A DNA stretch of 64,000 nucleotides from Dyella sp. A6 (lineage in GTDB: Bacteria; Pseudomonadota; Gammaproteobacteria; Xanthomonadales; Rhodanobacteraceae). The position numbers were made by a program, and so were the translations under genes. This document shows positions 1 to 8,431 of the stretch, in pieces (position 1 is the first letter of the stretch; the number at the start of each line of letters is the position of its first letter). The notes under the pieces were generated by a model that was given only the letters and a program-made list of their open reading frames with translations, was not told the DNA's origin and searched no databases. The DNA is taken from NCBI RefSeq assembly GCF_036320485.1, contig NZ_CP132911.1:1116001-1180000 (forward strand). Direction: 5' to 3'.

Positions 1-131
1 GGGATGGCCTCGCCGTCGGCCACACGCTGCAGGGCCAGGCCGTAGCCGGCCAGCAGCGCGGTGGGTGCAGGCATGCCGATATCGGCGAGGCAGAGCACGG
101 TGTTGGCGGATGTGATGGCGTTCATGCTCAT
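1..131 (-). CDS. N-terminus of an unidentified protein, cut by the left edge
   Basis: The minus strand opens with ATG at 131 (a second ATG follows at 125) and stays open to base 1. It encodes about 43 residues, with the stretch ANTVLCLADIGMPAPTALLA in the middle. It lies downstream of minE on the same strand, 91 bases after the minE stop. There is no strong Shine-Dalgarno sequence. I do not recognise the family from this short piece. The amino acid pattern is far more protein-like than the other frames here, so I read it as a real gene start. Confidence 0.5.
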   Translation of the reverse strand, partial: MSMNAITSANTVLCLADIGMPAPTALLAGYGLALQRVADGEAI

Positions 132-222
132 GCAGCGCGACCGACGTCACGCGCCGCCAGGATACGGATGCCGGACCACACCCGACAGGGCGGGGTGGCC
201 GGTCGTAGCGTTGACGATCCGG

Positions 223-498
223 TCAGGTGGCCGGCGTCGTGGCGGCTTTTCCCTCGGGCAGTGCGACCGACAGCTCCAGGATTTCATGGCCGCTGTCGCG
301 TTCGACGTTGATGTTGATTGCGTCGAGGTCCACGTGCACGTACTTCTTGATGACCTCGAGCAGCTCGCTGCGCAGCAGCGGCAGGTAGTCCGGCGCGCCG
401 CGGGTGGAGCGCTCCTGCGCCACGATGATACGCAGGCGCTCCTTGGCGATACCTGCGCTGGGTTCCGGCTTGCGCTTAAGGAAATCGAGGATGCCCAT
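223..498 (-). CDS. minE: Cell division topological specificity factor MinE
   Basis: 91 residues, the usual MinE length (about 80-95). It starts [10 protein letters not shown], the membrane-contacting N-terminus of the family, followed by the segment ending [12 protein letters not shown] that forms the MinD-contacting helix. The C-terminal half, around DINVERDSG, is the dimeric topological specificity domain. MinE stimulates the ATPase of MinD at the membrane and drives the pole-to-pole oscillation that keeps the MinC inhibitor away from midcell. Its ATG lies 5 bases after the minD stop, so it is the last gene of the GNAT-minC-minD-minE operon. A longer open frame passes upstream through minD in another register and is not the start. 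Confidence 0.97.
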   Translation of the reverse strand: MGILDFLKRKPEPSAGIAKERLRIIVAQERSTRGAPDYLPLLRSELLEVIKKYVHVDLDAININVERDSGHEILELSVALPEGKAATTPAT

Positions 499-503
499 CG
501 TAC

Positions 504-1319
504 TCAGCCTCCGAATACGCGCTGGAAAAAGCCCTTCTTGGGTGCGTCGAGGAAGCGCAGCGGGCGGTCTTCGCCGAGCACGCGGGCGACGGTGTCGTGG
601 TAGGCCTGGCCCGCCTGCGAGTTCGCGTCCAGGATCACCGGCACGCCGGCGTTGGATGCGGCAAGCACGTTTTCCGATTCCGGAATGACGCCGACCACGC
701 TGATGCCGAGGATATCCTCGACGTCCTTCACGCTGAGCATCTCGCCGGCCTCGACCCGGGCCGGGTTGTAGCGGGTAAGCAGCAGGTGCTGCTTGATCGC
801 GCCATCGCCGCGTTCCGCGCGCCGGGTCTTGCTGGCGAGCAGGCCGAGGATGCGGTCGGAGTCGCGCACCGAGGACACTTCCGGGTTCACCACCACCACG
901 GCGTGGTCGGCGAAGTACATCGCCAGGTGCGCACCCTTCTCGATGCCGGCGGGCGAGTCGCACACCACGTAGTCGAAGCCGTCGGCGGAGAGGTCGTCCA
1001 GCACTTTCTCGACGCCTTCCTGGGTCAGGGCGTCCTTGTCGCGGGTCTGGCTGGCGGCAAGCACATGAAGGTTTTCGTGGCGCTTGTCCTTGATCAGCGC
1101 CTGCTTCAGCGTGGCTTCGCCATGCACCACGTTGATGAAGTCGTACACCACGCGGCGCTCGCAACCCATGATCAGGTCGAGGTTGCGCAGGCCGACGTCG
1201 AAGTCGATCACTGCGACTTTCTTGCCAGTCATCGCCAGGCCGGTGGCCAGCGAGGCACTGGTCGTCGTCTTGCCGACGCCGCCTTTGCCGGAAGTGACAA
1301 CAATGATCTCAGCAGTCAA
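504..1319 (-). CDS. minD: Septum site-determining ATPase MinD (TTG start)
   Basis: 271 residues, full length. The deviant Walker A motif KGGVGKT sits at residues 12-18, and the [10 protein letters not shown] segment and DSPAGIE switch region follow. The C-terminus ends [11 protein letters not shown], the amphipathic membrane-targeting helix. MinD dimerises with ATP on the inner membrane, recruits MinC and is displaced by MinE. The start is TTG at 1319: GGAG lies 8 bases upstream, the protein aligns with known MinD from its second residue, and the ATG just upstream runs into a stop in its own frame. A rare start codon on minD may lower its translation relative to minC and minE (inference). Confidence 0.96.
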   Translation of the reverse strand: MTAEIIVVTSGKGGVGKTTTSASLATGLAMTGKKVAVIDFDVGLRNLDLIMGCERRVVYDFINVVHGEATLKQALIKDKRHENLHVLAASQTRDKDALTQEGVEKVLDDLSADGFDYVVCDSPAGIEKGAHLAMYFADHAVVVVNPEVSSVRDSDRILGLLASKTRRAERGDGAIKQHLLLTRYNPARVEAGEMLSVKDVEDILGISVVGVIPESENVLAASNAGVPVILDANSQAGQAYHDTVARVLGEDRPLRFLDAPKKGFFQRVFGG

Positions 1320-1377
1320 GGGCTCATCTCCATGGAGAATGTTTTTCTTGTAATTGATGGGGCTGCGACGGGAGTCG

Positions 1378-2136
1378 TCACAGTTTGGCGATCAGCAGTT
1401 TCTCGCCTTCCAGCCAGCATCGCACGGATTGGCCTTCCAGGTCGTTCGGAATCTGTTCAAACACGCGGTAGTGGCCGGCAATGGCGACCAGTTCGGCACG
1501 GAAGTCCGTGATGAAAATGCGTGCGCCGGTGTCGCCCTGGGCGCCGGCCATAGCACGGCCGCGCAGGCCGCCATAGATATGTATGTCGCCGTCGGCGATG
1601 ACCTCGGCACCGTTGGCGACGGCACCGACGATCACCAGGTCGCGGTCGCGCGCGTAGACCTGCTGTCCGGAGCGGACCGCGCCGTCATGGTGCATGGCGA
1701 TCTGCGGCTGGCCCTGTTCGGGCGCGGCGACAGGTGCGACGTTCTTCTGCGGCGGCGGTTCCGTTGCGCTGACGGCTGCGGCCTCGTGGGCCGGCTCGTA
1801 GGCGGCACGGAACTTGGCGATCAGCGGCAGGCCCATGCGGATGGCCAGCGCCTCGGTCTCGCTGGTGCCGTAGGCCAGGCCCACGGGAAGCATGCCGGCA
1901 CTGCGGACAGCTTCGAGCAGGGCATCCACGGTGCCGTCGTCCGGCAGCTCGAGCAGGTGGCTGAGGTCGAGGACCACGGCAGCCCGCGAGAACAACTGCG
2001 GTGCGCTGTGCACGCGGCGTTCGAGCTCTTCGCACAGGGCGGCGGCATCGGCACGGCGCACGCGCACGCAGGCCAGGCCGACCTGGCCGAAACGCAGGTC
2101 GCAGGCGTCTTCGTTGGCGGTCATGCGTGCATTCAT
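1378..2136 (-). CDS. minC: Septum formation inhibitor MinC
   Basis: 252 residues, slightly longer than the E. coli protein (231). The N-terminal domain (about 1-105) is the FtsZ-antagonising part. A Pro/Ala/Glu linker around 120-145 leads to the C-terminal beta-helix domain (about 150-252) with the family pattern QQVYARDRDLVIVGAVANG and IYGGLRGRAMAG, which binds MinD. MinC blocks FtsZ assembly away from midcell. Its ATG overlaps the stop of the upstream GNAT gene by 4 bases (ATGA), which suggests translational coupling. An alternative ATG lies 12 bases further in. Confidence 0.95.
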   Translation of the reverse strand: MNARMTANEDACDLRFGQVGLACVRVRRADAAALCEELERRVHSAPQLFSRAAVVLDLSHLLELPDDGTVDALLEAVRSAGMLPVGLAYGTSETEALAIRMGLPLIAKFRAAYEPAHEAAAVSATEPPPQKNVAPVAAPEQGQPQIAMHHDGAVRSGQQVYARDRDLVIVGAVANGAEVIADGDIHIYGGLRGRAMAGAQGDTGARIFITDFRAELVAIAGHYRVFEQIPNDLEGQSVRCWLEGEKLLIAKL

Positions 2137-2753
2137 GGGTGTTGATCCCCGGCAAGGCGGCGGTTCGTGGCCGGGTGCTGCGACAGTGGCAGTCGTTCGG
2201 CCAGCCAGGGTTCGCGCGGTAGTCCGCTCTTTTCGAGGTAGGTCTCGCGCACGTAGGTGAAGGTCGGCAACTCCTTGGCCAACAGGCTCACCAGCCGCTG
2301 TTCGGGGCCGATCCGCTGCTGACCGACTTCCTGGAAGCCGTAGGTGCCGTGGAACAGGACGATGACGTCGTCACGGGGTTCCAGGAACACCTCGCAGGCA
2401 AGCAGCGGTACGCGCACATCCGCGTAGCTATTGACGTCGCAGTAGAAGACCCGGCCCAGGCCGTGACGGTGGTAGGCGCTGGCAATGACGATGCGATCGA
2501 CGTACACGAACTGCGGATAATGCTCACAGAACCAGCGATAGTTGTCGCTGGCGTAGTCGCTGCCCTCGCGCATGGCGATCAGGAACCCGGCCAGGTGACC
2601 GTCGATCTCGGCTACGCGGAAATAGTCGGCATGCTCGAAGAAATAGCGCAGCTGCGCGTTGTCCATGGGAAGGATGGTGCGACCGGCGGCGTTGTTGATC
2701 GCCAGGACGGCATCCAGTTCGTGCTCACGCACGTCGCGGATGGCAAGAGCCAT
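2133..2753 (-). CDS. GNAT-family N-acetyltransferase upstream of minC
   Basis: 206 residues. The GNAT fold is indicated by the N-terminal IRDVREHELDAVLAINNAA segment, the VDRIVIASAYHRHGLGR acetyl-CoA binding loop (HRHGLG at 95-100) and a C-terminal GTYGFQEVGQQ strand. The family moves an acetyl group from acetyl-CoA to an amine. The acceptor cannot be told from sequence. GGAG lies 6 bases before the ATG. The stop overlaps minC by 4 bases, so it is expressed with the Min system. Whether it modifies a division protein is unknown. Confidence 0.85.
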   Translation of the reverse strand: MALAIRDVREHELDAVLAINNAAGRTILPMDNAQLRYFFEHADYFRVAEIDGHLAGFLIAMREGSDYASDNYRWFCEHYPQFVYVDRIVIASAYHRHGLGRVFYCDVNSYADVRVPLLACEVFLEPRDDVIVLFHGTYGFQEVGQQRIGPEQRLVSLLAKELPTFTYVRETYLEKSGLPREPWLAERLPLSQHPATNRRLAGDQHP

Positions 2754-2942
2754 TCGTTGCTCCGCTTGGTAGGGGTTGTTTCGAGGCAGGGCCGAACGTC
2801 TGGCCCGGATATCTTATTATGACATGCACACCCGGTCGGCACATACCGCGTTGCGCCATGTAAAGGGTTCGTAAAGGCGGAACGTGCGTGCCTTTCGGCA
2901 GGGGGTGACTTCCCGCGCATTGCGCGGGGGAGGCGTGGACCT

Positions 2943-4178
2943 ATGATGCGCGGTATGTCGTGGACGAATTTCAGTCATATCCGGCTGCTTCGCTATACCG
3001 GGTTGTTCACCTGCGTGTGCGTTTCGCTGCCGCTGCTGCAGCTGCTTCCCAGCAGCTGGGGCGGTGATGCGGGGGTGCGCTCGCCGTGGGGCTGCCTGGC
3101 CTCGAATGCGGTGTTCGCGCTGACCTACCTGGCGCTGACCAGCCGCACCGGTATGACCGCGCAGGGCTGGCGTGCCCAGCTGGTGCGCCTGCTGGGATTG
3201 GTGGTGCTTACCGGTTCGGCGGTCACCATGGGCTGGGCCAGCCGCAGCGGCCTCTCGGCCATGCTGATGGTGGTGATTTCGGTCGTTCTGCCATGGCAGC
3301 TGCCGGTGCTTGCAGGACTGGTCTGGATGCTGGGACAGAACCTGATGCTGATTCCGGTGATCTCCAGCTACATGGGCTGGACCATCGTCACGGCCTTCTT
3401 GCAGGTCTGCATGTACCTGGGCATGTCGGCGCTGGCGTTTTTCACCTCGCTGGTGGCGCGCCAGCAGACCGAGGAACGCGAGATACAGCGGCGTCTGAAC
3501 TCGGAACTTCGCGCCACCCGTGCGCTGCTGGCCGAGTCGACCAGGATCGCCGAGCGCATGCGTATCGCGCGCGAGCTACATGACCTGATTGGGCACCATC
3601 TCACCGCGCTCAGCCTGAACCTGGAAGTGGCCAGCCACTTGGTCAACACGCCAGCGGCTGATCATGTCCGCAAGGCCCAGGCAACCGCCAAGCATCTGCT
3701 GGCGGATGTGCGCGAGGCAGTCAGTGAACTGCGCCAGGACGATGCCGTGGATCTTACCCAGGCATTGCGCAGCCTGGTCGAGGGCGTGCCGGGGCTGATG
3801 GTCCACGTGGTGACTCCACCGCGTTTCAGTGTGGAAGATCCGCGTCGTGCTCAGGTACTGCTGCGTTGTGCGCAGGAAATCATCACCAACACCGCCCGGC
3901 ATGCCAATGCACGCAACCTGTGGTTGAACTTTGCCTACGTCGAGAACGACCTGCTGTGCCTGAATGCGCGTGATGACGGTCGTGGTACCAGCCAGGTTTC
4001 ACCCGGCAACGGGTTGTCGGGCATGCGTGAGCGTCTAGCCGAGTTCGGCGGCAGCGTGGCGGTGGAAAGCCAGGCCGGCCGCGGTTTCGAGCTGACCGTG
4101 CGCATGCCGCTGGGCGAAACGCCGGCGCTGGCACATGCGCCGGCCCGCTTCGACCCGCCCGCGTTGAGCATGGGTTGA
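2943..4178 (+). CDS. Sensor histidine kinase, DesK/NarL type (HisKA_3)
   Basis: 411 residues. The N-terminal half (about 10-170) contains roughly five or six hydrophobic segments and no large periplasmic domain, so the stimulus is probably sensed in or at the membrane. A coiled linker leads to the dimerisation and phosphoacceptor helix with the motif ARELHDLIGHHLTAL, in which the phosphoacceptor is probably His213. The HATPase_c domain follows, with NTARHANARNLW (N box) and DDGRG (G1). The start has GGAGG about 9 bases upstream. It is followed by a NarL-type regulator gene, its likely partner. The signal is unknown. Confidence 0.9.
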   Translation: MMRGMSWTNFSHIRLLRYTGLFTCVCVSLPLLQLLPSSWGGDAGVRSPWGCLASNAVFALTYLALTSRTGMTAQGWRAQLVRLLGLVVLTGSAVTMGWASRSGLSAMLMVVISVVLPWQLPVLAGLVWMLGQNLMLIPVISSYMGWTIVTAFLQVCMYLGMSALAFFTSLVARQQTEEREIQRRLNSELRATRALLAESTRIAERMRIARELHDLIGHHLTALSLNLEVASHLVNTPAADHVRKAQATAKHLLADVREAVSELRQDDAVDLTQALRSLVEGVPGLMVHVVTPPRFSVEDPRRAQVLLRCAQEIITNTARHANARNLWLNFAYVENDLLCLNARDDGRGTSQVSPGNGLSGMRERLAEFGGSVAVESQAGRGFELTVRMPLGETPALAHAPARFDPPALSMG

Positions 4179-4260
4179 TGGCCTGCAAGAATGCACGGCC
4201 GACGTTATCTGTTGTTCGTCCGCGACACATGACGTGTCGCTTCTGCTTCGAGGACCCGCG

Positions 4261-4902
4261 ATGATTTCCGTCTGTCTCGTCGATGACCAGAACCTGGTGC
4301 GCCAGGGCATCCGCTCGCTGCTTGACCTGGCCGAGGATATCCGCGTGGTGGCCGAGTGTGCCGACGGCGCCCAGGCTGTACAGGACATTCCGCGGATCAA
4401 GCCCGACGTGGTCCTGCTCGACCTGCGCATGCCCAACATGAGCGGGCTGGAAGTGCTGCAGTCGCTATCGGCACGCAATGAATTGCCGCCGACCATCATT
4501 CTGACCACGTTCGATGATGACCAGCTGGTGCTGCAGGGGCTCAAGGCCGGTGCGCGCGGCTACCTGCTGAAGGATGTGTCGCTCGAACAGCTGGTGGAAG
4601 CCGTGCGCACAGTGGCCGGCGGCGGTTCGCTGGTGGCGCCGATGGTGACCCAGCGCCTGCTTGCCGGTGTGGGGCGCATGCAGAACCAGTTCACCAGCCT
4701 GGAACAGCCCGATCCGCTGACCGAGCGCGAGACGGAAATCCTCCGTCTGCTCTCCGGCGGCTATTCCAACAAAGAGATCGCCAATTCGCTGAAGGTGGCG
4801 GAGGGGACGGTCAAGAACCATGTCTCCAACATCCTCTCCAAGCTCGGTGTACGCGACCGCACCCGTGCGGTGCTCAAGGCGCTGGAGTTGGGGATCGTCT
4901 GA
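4261..4902 (+). CDS. NarL/FixJ-family response regulator
   Basis: 213 residues from ATG 4261, chosen because CGAGGA precedes it by about 7 bases. A GTG 27 bases upstream would only add a short tail. The receiver domain has the acidic pair DD at 8-9, the phosphoacceptor Asp54 in LLDLRMPN, Thr in ILTTFDDD and Lys in LLKDVS. The C-terminal LuxR-type helix-turn-helix reads LTERETEILRLLSGGYSNKE. It lies 82 bases downstream of the histidine kinase gene and presumably takes its phosphate. Targets are not evident. Confidence 0.93.
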   Translation: MISVCLVDDQNLVRQGIRSLLDLAEDIRVVAECADGAQAVQDIPRIKPDVVLLDLRMPNMSGLEVLQSLSARNELPPTIILTTFDDDQLVLQGLKAGARGYLLKDVSLEQLVEAVRTVAGGGSLVAPMVTQRLLAGVGRMQNQFTSLEQPDPLTERETEILRLLSGGYSNKEIANSLKVAEGTVKNHVSNILSKLGVRDRTRAVLKALELGIV

Positions 4903-5166
4903 TACGCGCTACCACCGACGCGCTGCGCCAGTCCCGACATGCGCCAGCGCATGGTCGCAAGGGGACGTCCGGACGGCCGAATCATGCCGGCGGATGCCGA
5001 TTCCGGAGTGTTCGCCAAGCCCGTAGCGTTCAGGCGCGCGAGCAAGTAACATCGGTGGCTTAGGTGTCGTTTCGATCGCGCCAGGGCGCATTCCCACGGG
5101 ATTTTTCCCGCGCCTGGCGGATGGCGGCACATCATGTCGAGAAAAAGACGTTCGGAGACCCCTGGA

Positions 5167-6609
5167 ATGACGCGTGTTCTGGAAATCATAGTGGCCCTGA
5201 TCATCGTCGCCGTCCTCGGCGTCGTGGCGGGGTTTGTCATGCCCGGCACGGGCCACGTGGAGCGCTCGCTGGTGGTCGGCAAGGACCTCCGTCAGGTTTA
5301 TGACGTGATGGACAACCTGCGCCGCTTCCCCGACTACAGCAACCTGGGAAGCGACGACCCGAACATCAAGTACACGCTGTCCGGTCCGGCTTACGGCCCG
5401 GGCGCCGCGCTGTCGTGGACCAGCAACGTCGACAAGGTCGGCGACGGCAAACTGACCATCGCCAGCGCCACGCCGGACTTCAGCAAGATCAATGCGGCCG
5501 TCAACAACGCCCAGATCGTCTGGAACCTGGACAACGACTGGCACGGCACCGACAAGCACTTCACGATCGATCTGGAGCGTCACGGCCGCACCGGCAAGCT
5601 GACCAAGATCACCTGGTCGTATGACGTGGCCTATGGCTTCAACCTGATCAGCCGCTACTCCCGCCTGTACATCCATGGCGCGCCCGATACGCTCATCCAG
5701 TACAGCCTGAGCAACCTGGAGAACGTGCTGGCGGCGGTGCCCAATGTGGATTACAGCGCCCTGATTCCGTACATCGTGCAGACCAAGCCGACGCCGGTGC
5801 TGCTGATCTCCGATTCCAGCCCGCGCAAGAACGGCCTGGCCGGCCTGGACGACGTGATGTCCACCGACATGAAGCAGCTGCAGGCCGCGGCCAAGAAGCT
5901 GGGTGTCAACATCACTGGTCCGCGCATCACCTTCACCACCAACTACGGTGACGAGACCTACAGCTTCGACATCGCCCTGCCGATCGACTCGAACACCCTG
6001 ACGGTCGATGGCCAGAGCTATACGCTGACCGCGCCGACCCAGCCTGCGCTGAATGCCGACGGTACCCCGGTGGCGGCCAGCTCCAGCGCCCCGGCCTCCA
6101 GCTCCAGCGCCCCGGCTTCGTCCAGCTCCAGCAGTGCCCCGGCTGCCGCGCCGGTGCTCAAGCCCGGTGACCATGACATGTACGGTCGCCTGGTGGTGAA
6201 CGACAAGGTGCGTGCCACCCTGGCATTTGGCGGTCCCGCGCTGGAGGGCGTGTGGAACGGCACTGCTGCCGGTGTGCCGCAGACCCGCGACATGCTGAAG
6301 GCCTACGCGCAGACCCACGGTTACAAGTACGACGCCGTGGTCCACCGTCAGTACGACATCCAGGTCCGTCCGGAAGTGCAGGACGACAAGGGCAATGTCA
6401 CCACCTACGCCAAGTACGACGTGTACCTGCCGATCACCGACACGCCGAACGACGGCGGCACGCTGCCGGCGCAGACGCCTGAGCAGGCCGAGGGCATCGC
6501 GCAGCCGAACCTGGACGCCAACGGCAACCAGATCCCGGCTTCGTCGAGCTCGGCCCCGGCGGCTGCCGGTTCCAGCGTGGCCCCGGCTGCCGCCAGCAGC
6601 GCGAAGTAA
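5167..6609 (+). CDS. Membrane-anchored SRPBCC-type protein with duplicated C-terminal module
   Basis: 480 residues from ATG 5167 (GGAGA 8 bases upstream; an ATG at 5134 lacks this). Residues about 4-24 form a transmembrane anchor. Residues about 35-180 look like a polyketide cyclase/SRPBCC lipid-binding fold (RSLVVGKDLRQVYDVMDNLR). Two related segments follow, one ending TYSFDIALPI and one ending YAKYDVYLPI, each resembling a GyrI-like effector-binding strand-helix unit. They are separated by a Ser/Ala/Pro linker, and a second such linker ends the protein. The anchor suggests a membrane-tethered, perhaps periplasmic, protein. The function is unknown. A strong terminator follows. Confidence 0.75.
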   Translation: MTRVLEIIVALIIVAVLGVVAGFVMPGTGHVERSLVVGKDLRQVYDVMDNLRRFPDYSNLGSDDPNIKYTLSGPAYGPGAALSWTSNVDKVGDGKLTIASATPDFSKINAAVNNAQIVWNLDNDWHGTDKHFTIDLERHGRTGKLTKITWSYDVAYGFNLISRYSRLYIHGAPDTLIQYSLSNLENVLAAVPNVDYSALIPYIVQTKPTPVLLISDSSPRKNGLAGLDDVMSTDMKQLQAAAKKLGVNITGPRITFTTNYGDETYSFDIALPIDSNTLTVDGQSYTLTAPTQPALNADGTPVAASSSAPASSSSAPASSSSSSAPAAAPVLKPGDHDMYGRLVVNDKVRATLAFGGPALEGVWNGTAAGVPQTRDMLKAYAQTHGYKYDAVVHRQYDIQVRPEVQDDKGNVTTYAKYDVYLPITDTPNDGGTLPAQTPEQAEGIAQPNLDANGNQIPASSSSAPAAAGSSVAPAAASSAK

Positions 6610-6630
6610 GGTCGTCAGCTGTCTCTTCGA

Positions 6631-6659
6631 AAGGCCCTCCCGAACGGGAGGGCCTTTTT
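6631..6659 (+). terminator. Rho-independent terminator after the SRPBCC gene
   Basis: A 12-bp perfect stem, AAGGCCCTCCCG pairing with CGGGAGGGCCTT, has a two-base loop and is followed by a T run on the plus strand. It lies 21 bases after the stop codon at 6609 and separates this gene from the transporter operon beginning at 6767. Confidence 0.93.
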
Positions 6660-6766
6660 GTTTGCCTGCCGATTGGCATGCGCGGGCCGAACTTTTCCGG
6701 CGTCATGCGGTACATTGCATGACGCTGCGGCTGCGCCGCGTGCCCTGTTCATAAACACGACACTGC

Positions 6767-7699
6767 ATGATCGAGACCGAACAGCTCACTCGACGCTACG
6801 GCCACCTCACCGCGGTGGACAGCTTGAGTATCCGCGCGGAGCCGGGCCAGGTGCTGGGGCTGCTGGGGCCAAATGGCGCGGGCAAATCCACCGCCATGCG
6901 CATGATCGCCGGCTTTCTCGCGCCCAGCTCGGGTACGGCCCGCGTCTGCGGACACGACGTGCAGCGCGAGCCGATGGCGGCACGCCGCGCCCTGGGTTAT
7001 CTGCCCGAGGGCGCTCCCAGCTACGGCGAAATGACGGTGCGCGAGTTTCTTGTGTTCATCGCGCGCGTCCGCGGCCTGAAGGCCGAGACGGGGCGCCGCC
7101 GTTTCGATGACGTGGTGGGCTGGCTTCAGCTCGAGGACGTGCTCGAACAGTGCATCGAGACGCTTTCGAAGGGGCTCCGGCGCCGGGTGGGTCTGGCCCA
7201 GGCGATCCTGCACGATCCGCCGGTGCTGATGCTGGACGAACCGACCGACGGTCTCGATCCCAACCAGAAGCATGCCGTGCGCCAGTTGATCGATGCGATG
7301 GCACGCGAACGCACCATCCTGATTTCCACGCATCTGCTGGAAGAGGTGCATGCGCTGTGCAACCGCGTCGTGATCGTGGCCCGCGGACGCTTGCTGGCCG
7401 ATGCCACGCCGGCGGAACTGGAGGCGCGCTCGCGCTATCACGGCGCGGTGTCGTTTAGTGCGGCGGGCAGCGGTGTGTCCCAGGACATGCTCGGGCGGTT
7501 GCCGCAGGTGGCCGGTGTCGAGGTCGATCCGCTCGATGGCCGGGTCACGGTCTTTCCGCGGCCGGGCGAGCGGATCCTCGAACCGGTGGAAACCCTGTTG
7601 CGCGCGCAGGGCCTGGAGGTGTCCGAGATCCAGCTGGAGCGTGGCCGCCTGGACGAGGTCTTCCGCCAGATCACCCTGGGCGAAGGAGCGATTGCATGA
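6767..7699 (+). CDS. ABC transporter ATP-binding protein (GldA/CcmA-like)
   Basis: 310 residues. Walker A GPNGAGKST is at 34-42, the signature LSKGLRRRVGLAQA near 133, Walker B LMLDEPTDGLDP near 153 and the switch His in ISTHLLEEV. About 90 C-terminal residues form the extension seen in ABC-2 family ATPases. It overlaps the permease gene by 4 bases (ATGA). Together with the two following genes it matches the GldA-GldF-GldG arrangement. In Bacteroidetes those proteins serve gliding. In proteobacteria the substrate is undefined, and I would not infer motility. Confidence 0.9.
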   Translation: MIETEQLTRRYGHLTAVDSLSIRAEPGQVLGLLGPNGAGKSTAMRMIAGFLAPSSGTARVCGHDVQREPMAARRALGYLPEGAPSYGEMTVREFLVFIARVRGLKAETGRRRFDDVVGWLQLEDVLEQCIETLSKGLRRRVGLAQAILHDPPVLMLDEPTDGLDPNQKHAVRQLIDAMARERTILISTHLLEEVHALCNRVVIVARGRLLADATPAELEARSRYHGAVSFSAAGSGVSQDMLGRLPQVAGVEVDPLDGRVTVFPRPGERILEPVETLLRAQGLEVSEIQLERGRLDEVFRQITLGEGAIA

Positions 7700-8430
7700 G
7701 CCCGGTGATGGCGGTGACTCGCCGCGAACTGCGCAGCTTTTTCGTGACGCCGGTGGCTTATGTGTTCCTGGTGATCTTCCTGGTGCTTGCCGGCATCCTG
7801 ACCTTCTACGTGGGTGATTTCTACGAGCGCGGCCAGGCTGACCTGCAGCCGTTCTTCGCCATGCATCCGTGGCTTTACCTGATCCTGGTGCCCGCCGTGT
7901 CGATGCGCATGTGGGCCGAGGAATCCAAGAGCGGCACGCAGGAGTTGCTGCTTACGCTGCCGGTGAGCCTGGTGCAGGCCATGCTCGGCAAGTTCCTTGC
8001 GGCCTGGCTGTTCGTGGGGTTGGCGCTGCTGCTGACCTTCCCGATCTGGGTGACGGTGAATTACCTCGGCTCGCCGGACAACGGCATCATCGTTGCGGGT
8101 TATCTGGGCAGTTGGCTGATGGCGGGCGCCTTCCTGGCGATCGGTGCCTGCATATCCACCTTCACGCGCAGTCAGGTGGTGGCCTTCATTCTCACCGCGC
8201 TGGTGTGCGTGCTGCTGATTCTTGCCGGACAGGCGCAGGTGATGGATTTCTTCCAGGGCACGCTGCCGCGCAAGCTGATGAACGCGGCTGCACACCTGAG
8301 CCTGCTGCGCCACTTCGAGGCGATCGCGCGTGGCGTGCTCGACATACGCGACCTGCTGTACTTCGTACTCACCATCGTGGCGTGGCTGACGGCCGGCGTG
8401 CTGGTGCTCGATCTGAAGCGGACACGCTGA
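7696..8430 (+). CDS. ABC-2 type permease (GldF-like)
   Basis: 244 residues with about six hydrophobic segments. The first follows the motif VTRRELRSFFVTPVAYVFLV, and the EESKSGTQELLLTLPVS loop is typical of ABC-2/GldF permeases. AAGGAG lies 7 bases before the ATG, which overlaps the stop of the ATPase gene. It forms the membrane channel for the ATPase encoded just upstream. The substrate is unknown. Confidence 0.88.
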   Translation: MSPVMAVTRRELRSFFVTPVAYVFLVIFLVLAGILTFYVGDFYERGQADLQPFFAMHPWLYLILVPAVSMRMWAEESKSGTQELLLTLPVSLVQAMLGKFLAAWLFVGLALLLTFPIWVTVNYLGSPDNGIIVAGYLGSWLMAGAFLAIGACISTFTRSQVVAFILTALVCVLLILAGQAQVMDFFQGTLPRKLMNAAAHLSLLRHFEAIARGVLDIRDLLYFVLTIVAWLTAGVLVLDLKRTR

Positions 8431-8431
8431 C

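Noticed and set aside
4909-6345. A 478-codon minus-strand frame over the SRPBCC gene
   Set aside because: Antisense to a gene with a good ribosome site, anchor and terminator; no recognisable protein.
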